From contig OZ026840.1 in assembly GCA_964023205.1 (NCBI GenBank), positions 30,110,199-30,174,198 on the forward strand: a DNA stretch of 64,000 nucleotides, read 5' to 3'. The position numbers were made by a program, and so were the translations under genes. Below, in pieces: positions 45,401 through 49,283 of the stretch; the first letter of the stretch is position 1, and the number at the start of each line of letters is the position of its first letter. Under the pieces are notes generated by a model. It was not told the origin of the DNA. It saw nothing but the letters and a program-made list of their open reading frames with translations, and did no database searches. This DNA comes from Lutraria lutraria (taxonomy: Eukaryota > Mollusca > Bivalvia > Venerida > Mactridae).

Positions 45401-47898
45401 CAGTATACTATTATCCCAAATTGATATTTTTCTCTACTTTGACTCTCATCAACAGCCACATAGAAAGCTCATTTCATGCCGTAAATATAAATAACATTTC
45501 CAATCAATGAGAAGTCATTCGAGGCTCGAACGGTCCATGTAATTAGTACAGTGTAACCTCCATGAACGGTCACCTCCGAATATCAGTCACCTCCCTGTTA
45601 CAGCCAGTATACTAGCAGCCCTAATTGATGTTTTGTTCTATTTTCACTCTCTCAACAACAGTCACCTCCCTGTTACAGCCAATATACTAGCAACCCAAAT
45701 CAATGTTTCGCTCTTTTTTTTCACTCTCTCAACAACAGCTACATCCTAACAACAGCCATGTTTGTCCTTCCCATTAATGTCTGTTGTAATAAGGTTGCAC
45801 TGTATCACTTTTATACACAGTTGACCTTAATTTAGGATTTTTGTAAGGTGTACTATAGTACCACTACCACGTTGAAACCACCTGTTTATATGTTGTTTAA
45901 CGGCCCAATCGATATCTATGGTCATTTCAGGGCCACCGGGTACTGGTCGTTGTAACAAAGTATGTGGTCGCTACGTGAAATTTATTGTATATCTAATAGT
46001 GCTTGCTGAAGAGCGACCGCTTTTGACTATAGATGGTCTAAGGGTTTGACTTAGAAGAAAAAACAACAACACCAACATGTACAGTGGTCATTGTTTATGC
46101 TGTAAAAGCGGTTCAATAAGTCATGAACTCTAAATAAGTATAGTGTTCATGATTAAGTCAAGTTTTTCGTATGAATGCGTTAACAAAAAGATACGCACTT
46201 TGTATATAATTAAGTGTAACGGACCAAGTATGTAAACAGACGTACTGTCCAGTTAGGATAATGTGATAGTGACGTTTCATTTTATGTGTACACAAAAGTT
46301 TACATCCATTGTCTGAACAGGTAAAATGGGTTTATGAGAAACAAATATAGTATTATAGTTTAGCAATGATATTGTAGATGTCTGGTTGGCGCAGTTGGTA
46401 AAGCCTTTAGAATTGATCAGGGGCTAAAATTTTATCGCGAGTTCGAACCTCACCGGTTGTCTCTTTTTTCGTTTTCTTTTTCAACTTTTTGCAAATGAAT
46501 TGTAGTTTCGTTATAATATTTAGTAGTAAATTGTAAAGAAAAAGAATGCATAATATATAATTGTCCTGTGTAACGCAAAGTGTGCTGAGTGCAAAAGTAC
46601 ATGAAGTATTATTACCGCGCACAGGTATTTCGTGCAAACTTATCTGAATGCCAACTAGCTAAATATGACTGAAAATAGGTGGACTTTTAATGGCGAACCA
46701 ATCGTAATTACCAGAATTACAACAAAATATCTAAGACTATTCTTCATCATGTTTATTACATGTAAAAGATATTCAAAAATGATATGCCAAACGATAAATA
46801 ATGATAATAATATAAACACTAGATCTAGTGTATTCCTTACCAAAAAAAAACAAAAAAAAAACGACGAAAAAATTGACGATTTTTAAAAAAAAGATATATA
46901 GCAATAGAAAATAATTTGCGAAAAAAACCAAGTCGTGGTCTCACACACTTCTTTTCACATCAATAGATTATCGTCAGACACCATCGTTACCAACTGCGTT
47001 ACGCCGACAGTTGATGGATTTATTGAAATTTGTAAATCATGTAGTCAGCCTATATGTCCAATGATAATTTGACAACGGTTTTACACCGTAAGAATGGACT
47101 CGACCACTGCGTCACTATACAATTATCCTAACTGAGCAGTAGTTCTAAAAACTTAAACACTATTCCTGACGCCAGCGATGACAGCACACTTTCTAACAAA
47201 TACATTTATTTCTTAATACATGTAACTCATAATTTCAGGTTAGCCTGTCAAAATCACCAAGTCAGAATAGAGACATTGTAGAATAATATTACTCGGTAAA
47301 GTTATTGTAGATATTTAATACATCAAAGACATAACAATAGATTCAAGTTAATAATTAATACTGGTGAACCAAACTATTTTATCAGACCATACTAATAATG
47401 TAAAAAAAAGTTTAAACATGTATTTACTATGTAACGTTTGTCTCGTCAAAAAAGCGAAACTCATTTTCTGTTATACGAGGGTCATGCAGACATTTAAGTT
47501 AAGTTATGCTGTCCACGAACTTTATGGATGACCCTTGTATAAGGTCATCTTTAAAAAAAATGTTTGCAGTTATATAACCGACCGATTCAAACGTCACAAG
47601 AATAAGTTTTTAGAGATTTTGACATTTTTCCGTTTTCAGTGCAATCATATAATCATTTGCAAAACATAATGTCTACCTACGAACATATAGTTAGAATGTT
47701 GGAAGGCGTTACCAAAAACCAACATTTTTCTAAAGGTGATCTAACCATATTTTCAATGCACTACAATACTTAAAATAAAGGTCAAATCTATCTAAGGTAT
47801 GTACGTGGTAAACATATAAAATAAAATGACTTACCTGATGCTAGAACGATAAGATCGCTGATCATTACAAGAAATAGACGACATGTAAATTTATCCAT
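364..47898 (-). CDS. Multi-exon gene: signal peptide, 4 PAN, 2 CUB, one TM receptor (12 exons)
   Basis: Reconstructed by splice-site and phase logic as join(47835-47898, 23851-24096, 15309-15551, 14312-14578, 11739-11884, 9494-9596, 7856-7968, 5088-5316, ~2861-3595, 1950-2112, 1052-1129, 364-439), all on the minus strand. The joined frame is open for about 820 codons and every phase agrees. Domain order: signal peptide 1-21; PAN1 about 22-103; PAN2 104-184; PAN3 185-273; PAN4 274-356; CUB1 357-470; CUB2 471 to about 590; Thr/Ser-rich stalk; TM helix about 742-766; basic then acidic cytoplasmic tail to 820. PAN and CUB modules bind proteins or glycans extracellularly, so this is probably a type I cell-surface receptor or adhesion protein; its ligand is unknown. 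Introns total about 45 kb and hold nearly all the repeats. Only the exon 9 donor is uncertain. A missed in-phase exon inside the long introns 1 or 2 cannot be excluded. I know no named orthologue. Confidence 0.85.
440..1051 (-). other. Intron 11 of the PAN/CUB gene
   Basis: AT-rich non-coding sequence between exons 12 and 11. I see no repeat, RNA gene or open frame in it. Confidence 0.65.
1052..1129 (-). CDS. Exon 11: cytoplasmic tail, basic part
   Basis: Acceptor gtacttacag, donor gtatgt, 78 nt (26 codons), phase 2-2. It reads RRLPKHRQGSNLQHPDENVS then LCHNNG. A basic run straight after a transmembrane helix is the usual stop-transfer pattern. Phase matches both neighbours exactly, and the exon is skippable without a frame change. 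It is too short to be seen as an open frame on its own. Confidence 0.7.
1231..1430 (+). mobile_element. tRNA-derived SINE-like copy, family C
   Basis: Starts with an A-box-like region (ctgtgatcgagtggttatag) and a weak B-box (gttcaaatttc), followed by a tail with cacatgtgag and gaaggttggtggttctac. Similar heads and tails occur near 33395, 42405 and 50495. Confidence 0.5.
1660..1890 (-). mobile_element. tRNA-derived SINE, family B
   Basis: On the minus strand the head reads ggccgtagtccagttgttag, then ggtccgattcccgg, a good RNA polymerase III A/B-box pair. The tail shares blocks such as gaaaatcgacat and ttccataag with the copy near 48700. The 85-residue plus-strand frame here is a shadow. Confidence 0.65.
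1950..2112 (-). CDS. Exon 10: transmembrane helix
   Basis: Acceptor tgtttacttccag, donor gttaga, 163 nt, phase 1 in and phase 2 out. It encodes an acidic juxtamembrane strip (DDIGRG…GADVDFDIIYTGKDLK), a 25-residue hydrophobic helix from TIILGIFAAF to IMLVC, and then RYYR. The positive charges right after the helix put the C-terminus inside the cell. The flanking residues in the ATG-started frame are intron. Confidence 0.8.
2113..2860 (-). other. Intron 9 of the PAN/CUB gene (donor side uncertain)
   Basis: Holds a GA-rich microsatellite (about 2220-2250), a short piece also found near 45890 (atatgttgtttaacg), and an inverted-repeat element at its 5' end. Confidence 0.5.
2654..2832. mobile_element. 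Inverted-repeat element, 'GGCCACC' family, copy 1
   Basis: Ends resemble caatcaaatctgtaaacaaa and ctaacacaggtttgact, which are inverted copies of each other. The core carries ggccacccttgg and tggcctttatt blocks seen again at 6.5, 11.2, 39.1, 44.9, 52.4 and 57.4 kb. It carries no coding capacity, so it is a MITE-like non-autonomous DNA element; TIRs near CAGTCAAACCTGTG are reminiscent of pogo-type elements (inference). It overlaps the open frame that runs past exon 9. Confidence 0.65.
2861..3595 (-). CDS. Exon 9: CUB domain 2 and Thr-rich stalk (donor uncertain)
   Basis: The acceptor aatcgtttcag is clear; the exon opens DWPCKQTLTKDNGEFASPRW. CUB2 is complete: SCEWHI, SSIELED, CRTAYDKIDIYDG, LKTLCGN, VVFTSDSR and GFHASYKF. 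Its Glu and two Asp match the calcium-binding CUB pattern. A stalk of about 25 Thr/Ser/Pro residues follows, then about 100 polar residues. The frame stays open to a stop at 2799-2801, but its last ten codons lie in a dispersed repeat, so the exon should end earlier. The end given here uses a weak donor gtaatg that gives phase 1 out; other phase 1 candidates are gtgtta near 2898 and gtgtaa near 2996. Confidence 0.7.
3596..5087 (-). other. Intron 8 of the PAN/CUB gene
   Basis: Contains a 162-bp inverted-repeat element (listed) and AT-rich sequence with short atcaatcaat runs near 4600-4700. No coding signal was seen. Confidence 0.65.
3927..4088. mobile_element. MITE-like element with 16-bp terminal inverted repeats
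   Basis: Begins agggaaccgtgcctca and ends with its exact reverse complement tgaggcacggttccct, 162 bp overall. The interior is non-coding. No clear target-site duplication is visible at the borders (…taaagc / agatta…). Confidence 0.7.
5088..5316 (-). CDS. Exon 8: second part of CUB domain 1
   Basis: Acceptor tttttaatgttccag, donor gtaagc, 229 nt, phase 0 in and phase 1 out. It begins IIRFELYHLDLGWQ, continues PCDIENDVLSIKE and HVTCVKN with the last two CUB cysteines, then TVTFSTNSDNDAQGFRIFYFA, the usual closing strands. The apparent start Met just upstream is in the acceptor and is not used. The last calcium-site aspartate motif is less canonical (STNSD) than in CUB2. Confidence 0.88.
6531..6692. 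mobile_element. Inverted-repeat element, 'GGCCACC' family, copy 2
   Basis: Ends acagtcaaacctgtcat and cacaggtttgacagt are inverted repeats. The core has cctccgaataaaggt and ataaaggccatatcttg like the other copies. Confidence 0.65.
7103..7325 (+). mobile_element. tRNA-derived SINE, family A
   Basis: Has a B box gggttcgagccc, then accgaccatgtctcctta, tgtgagaaagtaggcag, ggatgggagtc, cccaggaacgatggttag and a terminal ggggcgtaaac block. The same order recurs at 52.9 kb (plus) and at 30.1 and 48.1 kb (minus). Confidence 0.7.
7856..7968 (-). CDS. Exon 7: first part of CUB domain 1
   Basis: Acceptor ttttcggttacag, donor gtatgt, 113 nt, phase 1 in and phase 0 out. The translation shows the CUB amino end: DCGGIFTEDRGTLASPNWPR, then HYLHHLNCTWTIQVSEFK. 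The CGG, G-x-L-A-SPNWPxxY and NCTWTI elements are the usual CUB strands with the first two cysteines. It joins in frame to IIRFELYHLDL of exon 8. Confidence 0.88.
7969..9493 (-). other. Intron 6 of the PAN/CUB gene
   Basis: Mostly AT-rich unique sequence plus a short direct repeat at 9215-9365 (listed). Confidence 0.65.
9215..9365. repeat. Tandem repeat, about 67-70 bp, two copies and a partial
   Basis: The block ttcgccaccagaaagttcg, tactttatttttcgg, ccaagtcaattcgtactttt is repeated with few changes and begins a third time (gattcgccaccacaaaa). Short open frames on both strands here are by-products of the repeat. Confidence 0.75.
9494..9596 (-). CDS. Exon 6: second part of PAN domain 4
   Basis: Acceptor atagattcag, donor gtgagt, 103 nt, phase 0 in and phase 1 out. 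It reads KGTCLLSHVTGSDAGGLYTP and then EGVHVHHFEMKPYL, completing the PAN fold begun in exon 5 (…FDYQ joined to KGTCLLS). It contains no internal ATG-started frame of useful length, so it is easy to miss. Exons 5 and 6 together are 249 nt and phase 1-1, like the other PAN cassettes. Confidence 0.85.
10380..10585 (-). mobile_element. tRNA-derived SINE, family B
   Basis: On the minus strand the head reads gccgtggtccatggtttatg and then cccggcggtccgagttcgat, a tRNA-like A/B-box layout. The distal part (ccagttcgcctgttgtcc, gactgtatgctaacc) resembles the other B copies. Confidence 0.65.
11188..11330. mobile_element. Inverted-repeat element, 'GGCCACC' family, degraded copy 3
   Basis: Carries cagtcaaacgctac at the left and the core ggccaccctgtgg, gtggccttctttgtc, tggcctttattcag. 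The right end is not clearly preserved. Confidence 0.5.
11585..11675 (-). mobile_element. tRNA-like SINE head
   Basis: The minus strand reads gcttaactcagtggtttgag (A-box-like) and gtgagttcgaaccccgg (B box) about 40 bp apart. It does not fold as a complete tRNA with matched acceptor arms by eye, so it is called a SINE fragment, not a tRNA gene. Confidence 0.5.
11739..11884 (-). CDS. Exon 5: first part of PAN domain 4
   Basis: Acceptor ttataatttcag, donor gtaaaa after CAG, 146 nt, phase 1 in and phase 0 out. It reads from ESLEYFYPTPYASVYSNND through ETCARKCLEEREFICRSFDYQ and stops exactly at the point where the other PAN exons continue with their third cysteine strand. The open frame running past the donor is intron. 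The rest of this domain is exon 6, so this PAN copy gained an intron, or kept one the others lost. Confidence 0.85.
12265..13034. repeat. Tandem array of a 64-bp hairpin unit, about 12 copies
   Basis: Each unit runs from actggtccccgttg to ggaacggagaccat, which are near-perfect inverted ends, and holds an inner hairpin gtctctgcacagagac with a 7-bp stem. The array starts with an intact left end and stops with an intact right end (gagaccagt). As 64 is not a multiple of 3, successive units appear in all three frames, which explains the many overlapping open frames on both strands; none is considered a gene. Confidence 0.92.
13995..14060. mobile_element. Solitary 65-bp inverted-repeat element related to the 64-bp array
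   Basis: Ends agtggttcccg and cgggaaccagtt are inverted repeats. The interior shares acatagacgtttgtt with the array unit at 12.3-13.0 kb. Confidence 0.7.
14312..14578 (-). CDS. Exon 4: PAN/Apple domain 3
   Basis: Acceptor ttttgtttttcag, donor gtagga, 267 nt, phase 1-1. It begins GALGRFINYGYGS and then shows the PAN core: DACAQLC, SFQCSSFDYAFDEQSC, QLSQYIA, and a closing MHYELI strand. It is slightly longer than its sister cassettes because of the N-terminal strand. The methionine that begins the longest ATG-initiated frame lies inside the exon and is not a start. Confidence 0.85.
14579..15308 (-). other. Intron 3 of the PAN/CUB gene
   Basis: Includes a short B-box-like remnant near 14890 (ttgagttcaaacccgg) and, at 15085-15265, a decayed element that begins acagtaaaaccccgg and carries internal ccggttttc/gattttcgg repeats. 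No coding signal. Confidence 0.6.
15085..15265. mobile_element. Decayed inverted-repeat element (pogo-like ends)
   Basis: Left end acagtaaaaccccggaaaac resembles the CAGTAAAACC ends seen at 40.5 kb, followed by repeated ggttttc / gaaaatcg blocks in both orientations. The right end is unclear, so borders are approximate. Confidence 0.4.
15309..15551 (-). CDS. Exon 3: PAN/Apple domain 2
   Basis: Acceptor tttcttccatttcag, donor gtaaga, 243 nt, phase 1-1. The motif order repeats exon 2: AYERLFNRIP, VEECARRC, SFKCLGFDFE, KTCWLTDKT, then a QTDFYER strand. CARRC-(x)n-FKCLGFDF is a standard PAN signature. Beyond the donor the frame stays open into an inverted-repeat element for about 75 more codons; that extension is intron, not protein. 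Confidence 0.85.
16850..17110 (+). mobile_element. SINE-like copy, family D
   Basis: Shares ggctccttgtgaaaggtaag, attccaggaacactggtt and ccggcctccgtatggctg-type blocks with the copy at 35.17-35.40 kb. The order is the same in both. Confidence 0.5.
17658..17668. repeat. Left target-site duplication of the foldback element
   Basis: tgaagtattta, identical to 20129-20139 on the other side. Confidence 0.8.
18152..18700 (+). repeat. Left-arm tandem units of about 186 bp, three copies
   Basis: Each begins gtgaagttggcagcccagca and contains tatatttctacagataaac and cagaatgcataaaataatg. They repeat at about 18152, 18338 and 18524. Confidence 0.85.
18701..19655 (-). repeat. Right-arm tandem units of about 186 bp, five copies, inverted
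   Basis: The same unit in the opposite orientation, with gctgggctgccaacttcac at about 18.70, 18.89, 19.08, 19.26, 19.45 and 19.64 kb. Neighbouring copies differ by only a few bases. Confidence 0.85.
20129..20139. repeat. Right target-site duplication of the foldback element
   Basis: tgaagtattta, identical to 17658-17668. Confidence 0.8.
20300..20760. repeat. Degenerate pyrimidine-rich tandem repeat, about 115 bp, 4 copies
   Basis: Blocks tttggctcctcccc, tacttagtgttttggcc and ctccctgttttgttat recur in the same order with substitutions and small gaps. The two short open frames here are by-products. Confidence 0.55.
21870..22035. mobile_element. Inverted-repeat element, about 165 bp
   Basis: Left end acagtataacccctccaaag and right end ctctggagaggttgtactgt are inverted repeats. 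A related pair of ends (acaacctctccagagcgg … taacctctctagagc) occurs at 58.42-58.53 kb. Confidence 0.6.
22845..23010 (-). mobile_element. tRNA-derived SINE, family B (truncated head)
   Basis: The minus strand has the B-box part ccgggttccagtcccggtcg followed by the B-family body (acccttctacaagg on the plus strand). The A-box end is missing or diverged. Confidence 0.5.
23440..23712. mobile_element. Inverted-repeat element of the 'GAGATTTGAG' family
   Basis: Left side aaatctgagatcg and right side gagatttgagctcagagact, with ttaagttttaaaacg at the end, are an imperfect inverted pair. Internal gtatgatcagacaataatga is shared with the copy at 49.4-49.66 kb. Confidence 0.55.
23851..24096 (-). CDS. 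Exon 2: PAN/Apple domain 1
   Basis: The acceptor is a pyrimidine-rich run ending ttcag and the donor is gtaagt. Length is 246 nt, phase 1 in and phase 1 out. The translation carries the PAN pattern: a leading Tyr/Arg strand, then VELCASYC, then DFECKSFDID, then IECHLH and a closing FDHYR strand. The four cysteines pair as expected for the PAN core (ELC-ASYC helix side, ECKS strand, ECHL strand). The preceding intron is 23.7 kb, so another PAN cassette could hide there without breaking phase. Confidence 0.85.
26255..26400. repeat. Dispersed element with 'GGAACGGGAACTAGTTTA' core, copy 1
   Basis: Shares agtactcatggaaa, acttgcactgcaac, ggaacgggaactagttta with copies at 33.80-33.99 kb (same strand) and 36.96-37.17 kb (opposite strand). 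Confidence 0.55.
27405..27905 (+). pseudogene. LINE (non-LTR retrotransposon) reverse-transcriptase relic
   Basis: The translation shows the fingers and palm of a LINE reverse transcriptase in order: GKSPGVDNIPAELVQEG, then NKIWNSAKWPAPW, NNYRTLSLKSHPSKVM, EQAGFRTGRSTTEQIFDLRL and HLFIDFKKAFDRVWHEALW. The last contains the first catalytic Asp motif. It is broken: a frameshift near 27452 and in-frame stops at about 27680 and 27778. The 5' endonuclease part and the YxDD end are absent. Clade not determined. It sits inside intron 1 in the antisense orientation and is dead. Confidence 0.85.
28768..29640. repeat. 28-bp tandem array, about 31 copies (GAGCTCTCAAATCTCAG type)
   Basis: Unit gagctctcaaatctcagttctataata, with the palindrome gagctc in every unit. 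It is homogeneous on the left and degrades rightward, where units vary in length after about 29290. The reverse complement of the core, ctgagatttgagagctc, is also the core of the array at 59.28-60.62 kb. Confidence 0.93.
30070..30240 (-). mobile_element. tRNA-derived SINE, family A
   Basis: The minus strand carries gtggttgaggtcgctgactt, gggttcgagccccgc, then the A-family tail blocks accatgtctct, gtgagaacttaggcag and ggaggatgggagtc. Confidence 0.65.
31050..32490. repeat. 28-bp tandem array, about 51 copies (CCCTATTTCATTTTGTCC type)
   Basis: Unit cccttaatcataccctatttcattttgt with recurrent variants (cttgtcc, attgtccatt, cacaccc) interspersed, so sub-blocks have been copied together. A pyrimidine-rich slope (32.49-33.08 kb) follows and yields a spurious 197-residue frame. 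Confidence 0.95.
32490..33080 (+). repeat. Pyrimidine-rich low-complexity tract
   Basis: C and T make up most of the sequence, with imperfect repeats of ctttctt, ccctatatctgc and ctcttcatct. The open frame across it is rich in Ser, Phe, Leu and Pro, as expected of a CT tract, with no domain. Confidence 0.7.
33395..33530 (+). mobile_element. tRNA-derived SINE-like copy, family C
   Basis: A-box-like cctccgtggtgcactggtta, B-box-like gtctgaatcccattcggg, and a tail with cacatgtgagtaag, as in the copy at 1.23 kb. Confidence 0.55.
33582..33684. mobile_element. MITE-like hairpin element, about 100 bp
   Basis: gcttaagaacaaaggggatt and gtcacgaaaaa on the left are mirrored by tttttcgtgacaatcccctt and tgcttaag on the right. 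The arms are about 30 bp and almost perfect, with a loop of about 40 bp. Confidence 0.8.
33800..33995. repeat. Dispersed element with 'GGAACGGGAACTAGTTTA' core, copy 2
   Basis: agtactgaaagtactccg, acttacatatatttgcat, agaacggaattagttta and then ttcagtttccaaaaa. It matches 36.96-37.17 kb in inverted orientation over nearly 200 bp. Confidence 0.55.
35165..35400 (+). mobile_element. SINE-like copy, family D
   Basis: Head gtgcgctcagcgattagg and gtctgaatcccagtcatgg, then ggctcctcgtggactggtaa, agtccaggaaaactggtta and ggtcgccgtatataac; this parallels 16.85-17.11 kb. Confidence 0.5.
36960..37175. repeat. Dispersed element with 'GGAACGGGAACTAGTTTA' core, copy 3 (inverted)
   Basis: tggaaactgaacgatactt, tatgcggacaaaag, aactggttcccgttctatgt, gcaagtctacgtaagttcag and agtactttcagtacttt are the reverse complement of the order in copies 1 and 2. 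Confidence 0.55.
37495..37559. mobile_element. Solitary 65-bp element with perfect 13-bp inverted ends
   Basis: Starts actggttcccgtt and ends aacgggaaccagt, exact reverse complements. Its size and ends match one unit of the 64-bp array in intron 4, so it is a single-copy relative. Confidence 0.8.
38800..39000. repeat. Dispersed repeat, copy 1
   Basis: Shares cggtgcttgtct, ataataggcaggccgc, attttgttgttg, gtttctctttcgatgggaac and tttatcaatcg with 51.31-51.49 kb in the same order and strand. The type of element is unknown. Confidence 0.65.
39050..39213. mobile_element. Inverted-repeat element, 'GGCCACC' family, copy 4
   Basis: Core blocks gaggcccacctgtgaatg, aggccattcttttaaa, acaaaatgacctcc, gatggcctttgttcat and end aggtttgac. 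Confidence 0.55.
40488..40684. mobile_element. Pogo/Tigger-like MITE, about 195 bp
   Basis: Left end aataaaacctctattatccg and right end cggataattgaggttttac are inverted repeats, and tatccgaa motifs recur inside in both orientations. Ends of this kind (CAGTAAAACCTC-ATTATCCGAA) are typical of pogo-group elements (inference). The 97-residue minus frame over it is spurious. Confidence 0.7.
40875..40990 (+). mobile_element. tRNA-like SINE head
   Basis: ggatcactgatctagtggta (A-box-like) and gatggttcgaacctcggctc (B box) about 40 bp apart. Confidence 0.5.
41880..42060 (-). mobile_element. tRNA-derived SINE, family B
   Basis: The minus strand reads gccgtggtcgttgtctagtg, then gcaaccaggcgaaccaggtt and cgaatcccggtcaatgcagg, a clear A/B-box pair. 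The body has ttcccttctacaatg like its relatives. Confidence 0.65.
42405..42560 (+). mobile_element. tRNA-derived SINE-like copy, family C
   Basis: ggtcttcgtggttgagtggt at the head, then a weak B-box (ctggaatctcaaatg) and a tail with aaggtcgcaggttctacgc. Confidence 0.45.
43195..44125. mobile_element. Inverted-repeat element with internally amplified 75-bp monomer
   Basis: Outer ends acagtgtaacctccatgaac and gtgaagttgcactgc are imperfect inverted repeats. Between them a 75-bp monomer starting cacctccctgttacagcc is repeated eleven times, at 43234 and every 75 bp to 43984, plus a worn twelfth. A sister element at 45.54-45.81 kb has the same ends but only two monomers. Because 75 is divisible by 3, a frame of about 200 residues stays open across it, built of a 25-residue repeat (LNNSHLPVTASILAALIDFL plus LYFYS); it is not considered a gene. 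Confidence 0.88.
44181..44415. repeat. 24-bp AT-rich tandem array, about 10 copies
   Basis: Unit aacatgtatattgttatata plus taat. Each unit can form a small hairpin through taaca/tgtta. The period is a multiple of 3, so open frames exist on both strands; they are artefacts. Confidence 0.9.
44865..44985. mobile_element. Inverted-repeat element, 'GGCCACC' family, copy 5
   Basis: aaaagccattcttaaac, agaataaaatgacctccg, ataaaggtcacattgtg and cctttgttcacaggtttt match the other copies. Confidence 0.55.
45340..45812. mobile_element. Sister copies of the 75-bp-monomer element (short forms)
   Basis: A worn copy at 45342-45462 is followed by a better one at 45536-45812 with ends acagtgtaacctccatgaac and taaggttgcactgta and two monomers. 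About 90 bp left of the second copy (from agaaagctca to taattagtac) also match the left flank of the amplified element at 43.11-43.20 kb. Confidence 0.75.
46380..46465 (+). mobile_element. tRNA-like SINE head
   Basis: tggttggcgcagttggtaaa is a good A box and cgcgagttcgaacctcacc a good B box. The expected acceptor stem does not pair, so I do not call a functional tRNA. Confidence 0.45.
47835..47898 (-). CDS. Exon 1: start codon and signal peptide
   Basis: Reads MDKFTCRLFLVMISDLIVLA then S: a short polar start with Lys, a hydrophobic core and small residues before the expected cleavage site, typical of a secretory signal peptide. It ends in CATCAG followed by the donor gtaagt-like gtaag, one base into a codon (phase 1), which fits exon 2. 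The ATG was chosen because it opens the hydrophobic segment. No long reading frame continues upstream, so 47899 onward would be 5' UTR or promoter; no convincing TATA box was seen. Confidence 0.75.
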
Positions 47899-48127
47899 AA
47901 CTTTGCGTGCTAACTGCAAATGACTAGTAAATACTTTCAATTAGACAAAGTGACTACTCTAGTGCTCTGTATACACACGGTGATCAGTACCAGCGAGTTC
48001 CGCTTAAATGGAAGTTATTGGCGATCCTCAAAGATATCCGATAGTTAGTGCTAACAAGCCATCGTTGTCGATATATTCGAAGTTAAAAGCGAGCTTGCAA
48101 TGGTATTGAACAAGACGATACGGACTG

Positions 48128-48290
48128 CATGATGTTTGGTTGGGTTTTACGTGAACGGTGTCAGAGCCATATGAGGCGGACCGTGAGTTCACCTTACCAT
48201 CGTTCCTGGGAAGAAAACACGGCCTACTTTCTCACATAAAGAGACACGGTCGGTAGCTAGGCTCGAACCCACAGCCCTCTATCAGTGTCG
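48128..48290 (-). mobile_element. tRNA-derived SINE, family A
   Basis: The minus strand has gggttcgagcctagctaccg, then accgtgtctctttatgtgag, cccaggaacgatgg and the terminal gtaaaacccaaccaaac block. Confidence 0.65.
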
Positions 48291-48659
48291 GACTGCGTGA
48301 AGAATTTGAATTTAACAAAAAGGGCCACTTACCGAGGGTCTAAAATTGTTAAGATCGATCTGTGATCTCAAGTCTCATTTTTGTTCTCAACTATTTCAGA
48401 CCAATGAATTAGTTAATTACCACATTTGTATAATGACATTTACAAGGTAGTTCTATAAAGCGATACATTGAAAAGTTTGTGCGCATGCGTGTGTATGTGC
48501 GTACGTACGTGCGTGAGTTTGGCAGAGTTTTGTCTATAATAGCTATGTAGTTGAAGTAGTGAGAAGTTATTTTTATGAGAAGTTTCCTTGAACTCTGTAG
48601 ATTGTTTTCTTTTTAAACTTTAGTTTCGTTTCGTCTCAATGTGCTTGGCACCGTTTTTA

Positions 48660-48870
48660 TATGGCTGCTGAGTCACCTAACCAGATTTCTTGGACTGTTT
48701 TATAATCAGTACTGACTTATTCTTCCATAAGGAGACGACAACATAATTATACAGATATGAAGGAAAATCGACATTTGTGTCAAATATTCATAGAAGAGAT
48801 TCGAAGCCGGATCGTCGGGTTTCACGTCCAACGTACAAACCACTGGATCACGGCCTCCTCCGAAACAAGT
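48660..48870 (-). mobile_element. tRNA-derived SINE, family B
   Basis: Minus-strand head gccgtgatccagtggtttgt, then cgatccggcttcgaatctc, and body blocks (ttcttccataaggagacg, gaaaatcgacatttgtg on the plus strand) that match the copy at 1.66-1.89 kb. Confidence 0.6.
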
Positions 48871-49283
48871 GTGAAGTGACGCAGATGGTACTTTAATCAC
48901 ATAAAACGAGTACATGTATAAACTATGCCCTGATTCTAATCCACTGTAAAAAAAATGATACGTTTAGAAAATTTAGCAAGGCACTAGCGGAGAAAAACAA
49001 TATGGACTACATGACTAGCCAAACGTGAATGGACTTAATGAAATGTTTTCTTGAAAATTGCTCCCAAATATATCGTATTTATACGGAGCATTTTGTTCCC
49101 CTATTGATTAAACTCGCGTGAGAACAGTTCCTTTCCTAATGGATGATCTGAGAAAAAAGCTATTCTTGTTATGTATGTGTACTCGTTTCCATAAATATCT
49201 ATGTAAGAAAGAGCTTAATTGATTGGTAACTGAGTACTATATCTATCCAAAGTGGTGTGTTTCTATTACAGTATCATATCCAT

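Larger units (their letters stand above)
24097..47834 (-). other. Intron 1 of the PAN/CUB gene, 23.7 kb
   Basis: Separates the signal peptide from the first PAN. It contains the 28-bp arrays (28.77 and 31.05 kb), LINE relic (27.4 kb), amplified 75-bp array (43.2 kb), 24-bp AT array (44.2 kb) and many small elements, all listed. The unlisted parts (24.1-26.2, 34.0-35.1, 37.6-38.6, 46.5-47.8 kb) are AT-rich and I see no convincing coding or RNA feature. A further in-phase PAN exon cannot be ruled out by eye. Confidence 0.6.

Noticed and set aside
46380..46465. Possible tRNA gene
   Set aside because: A and B boxes are good but the acceptor stem does not pair and the T stem has a mismatch; treated as a SINE head.
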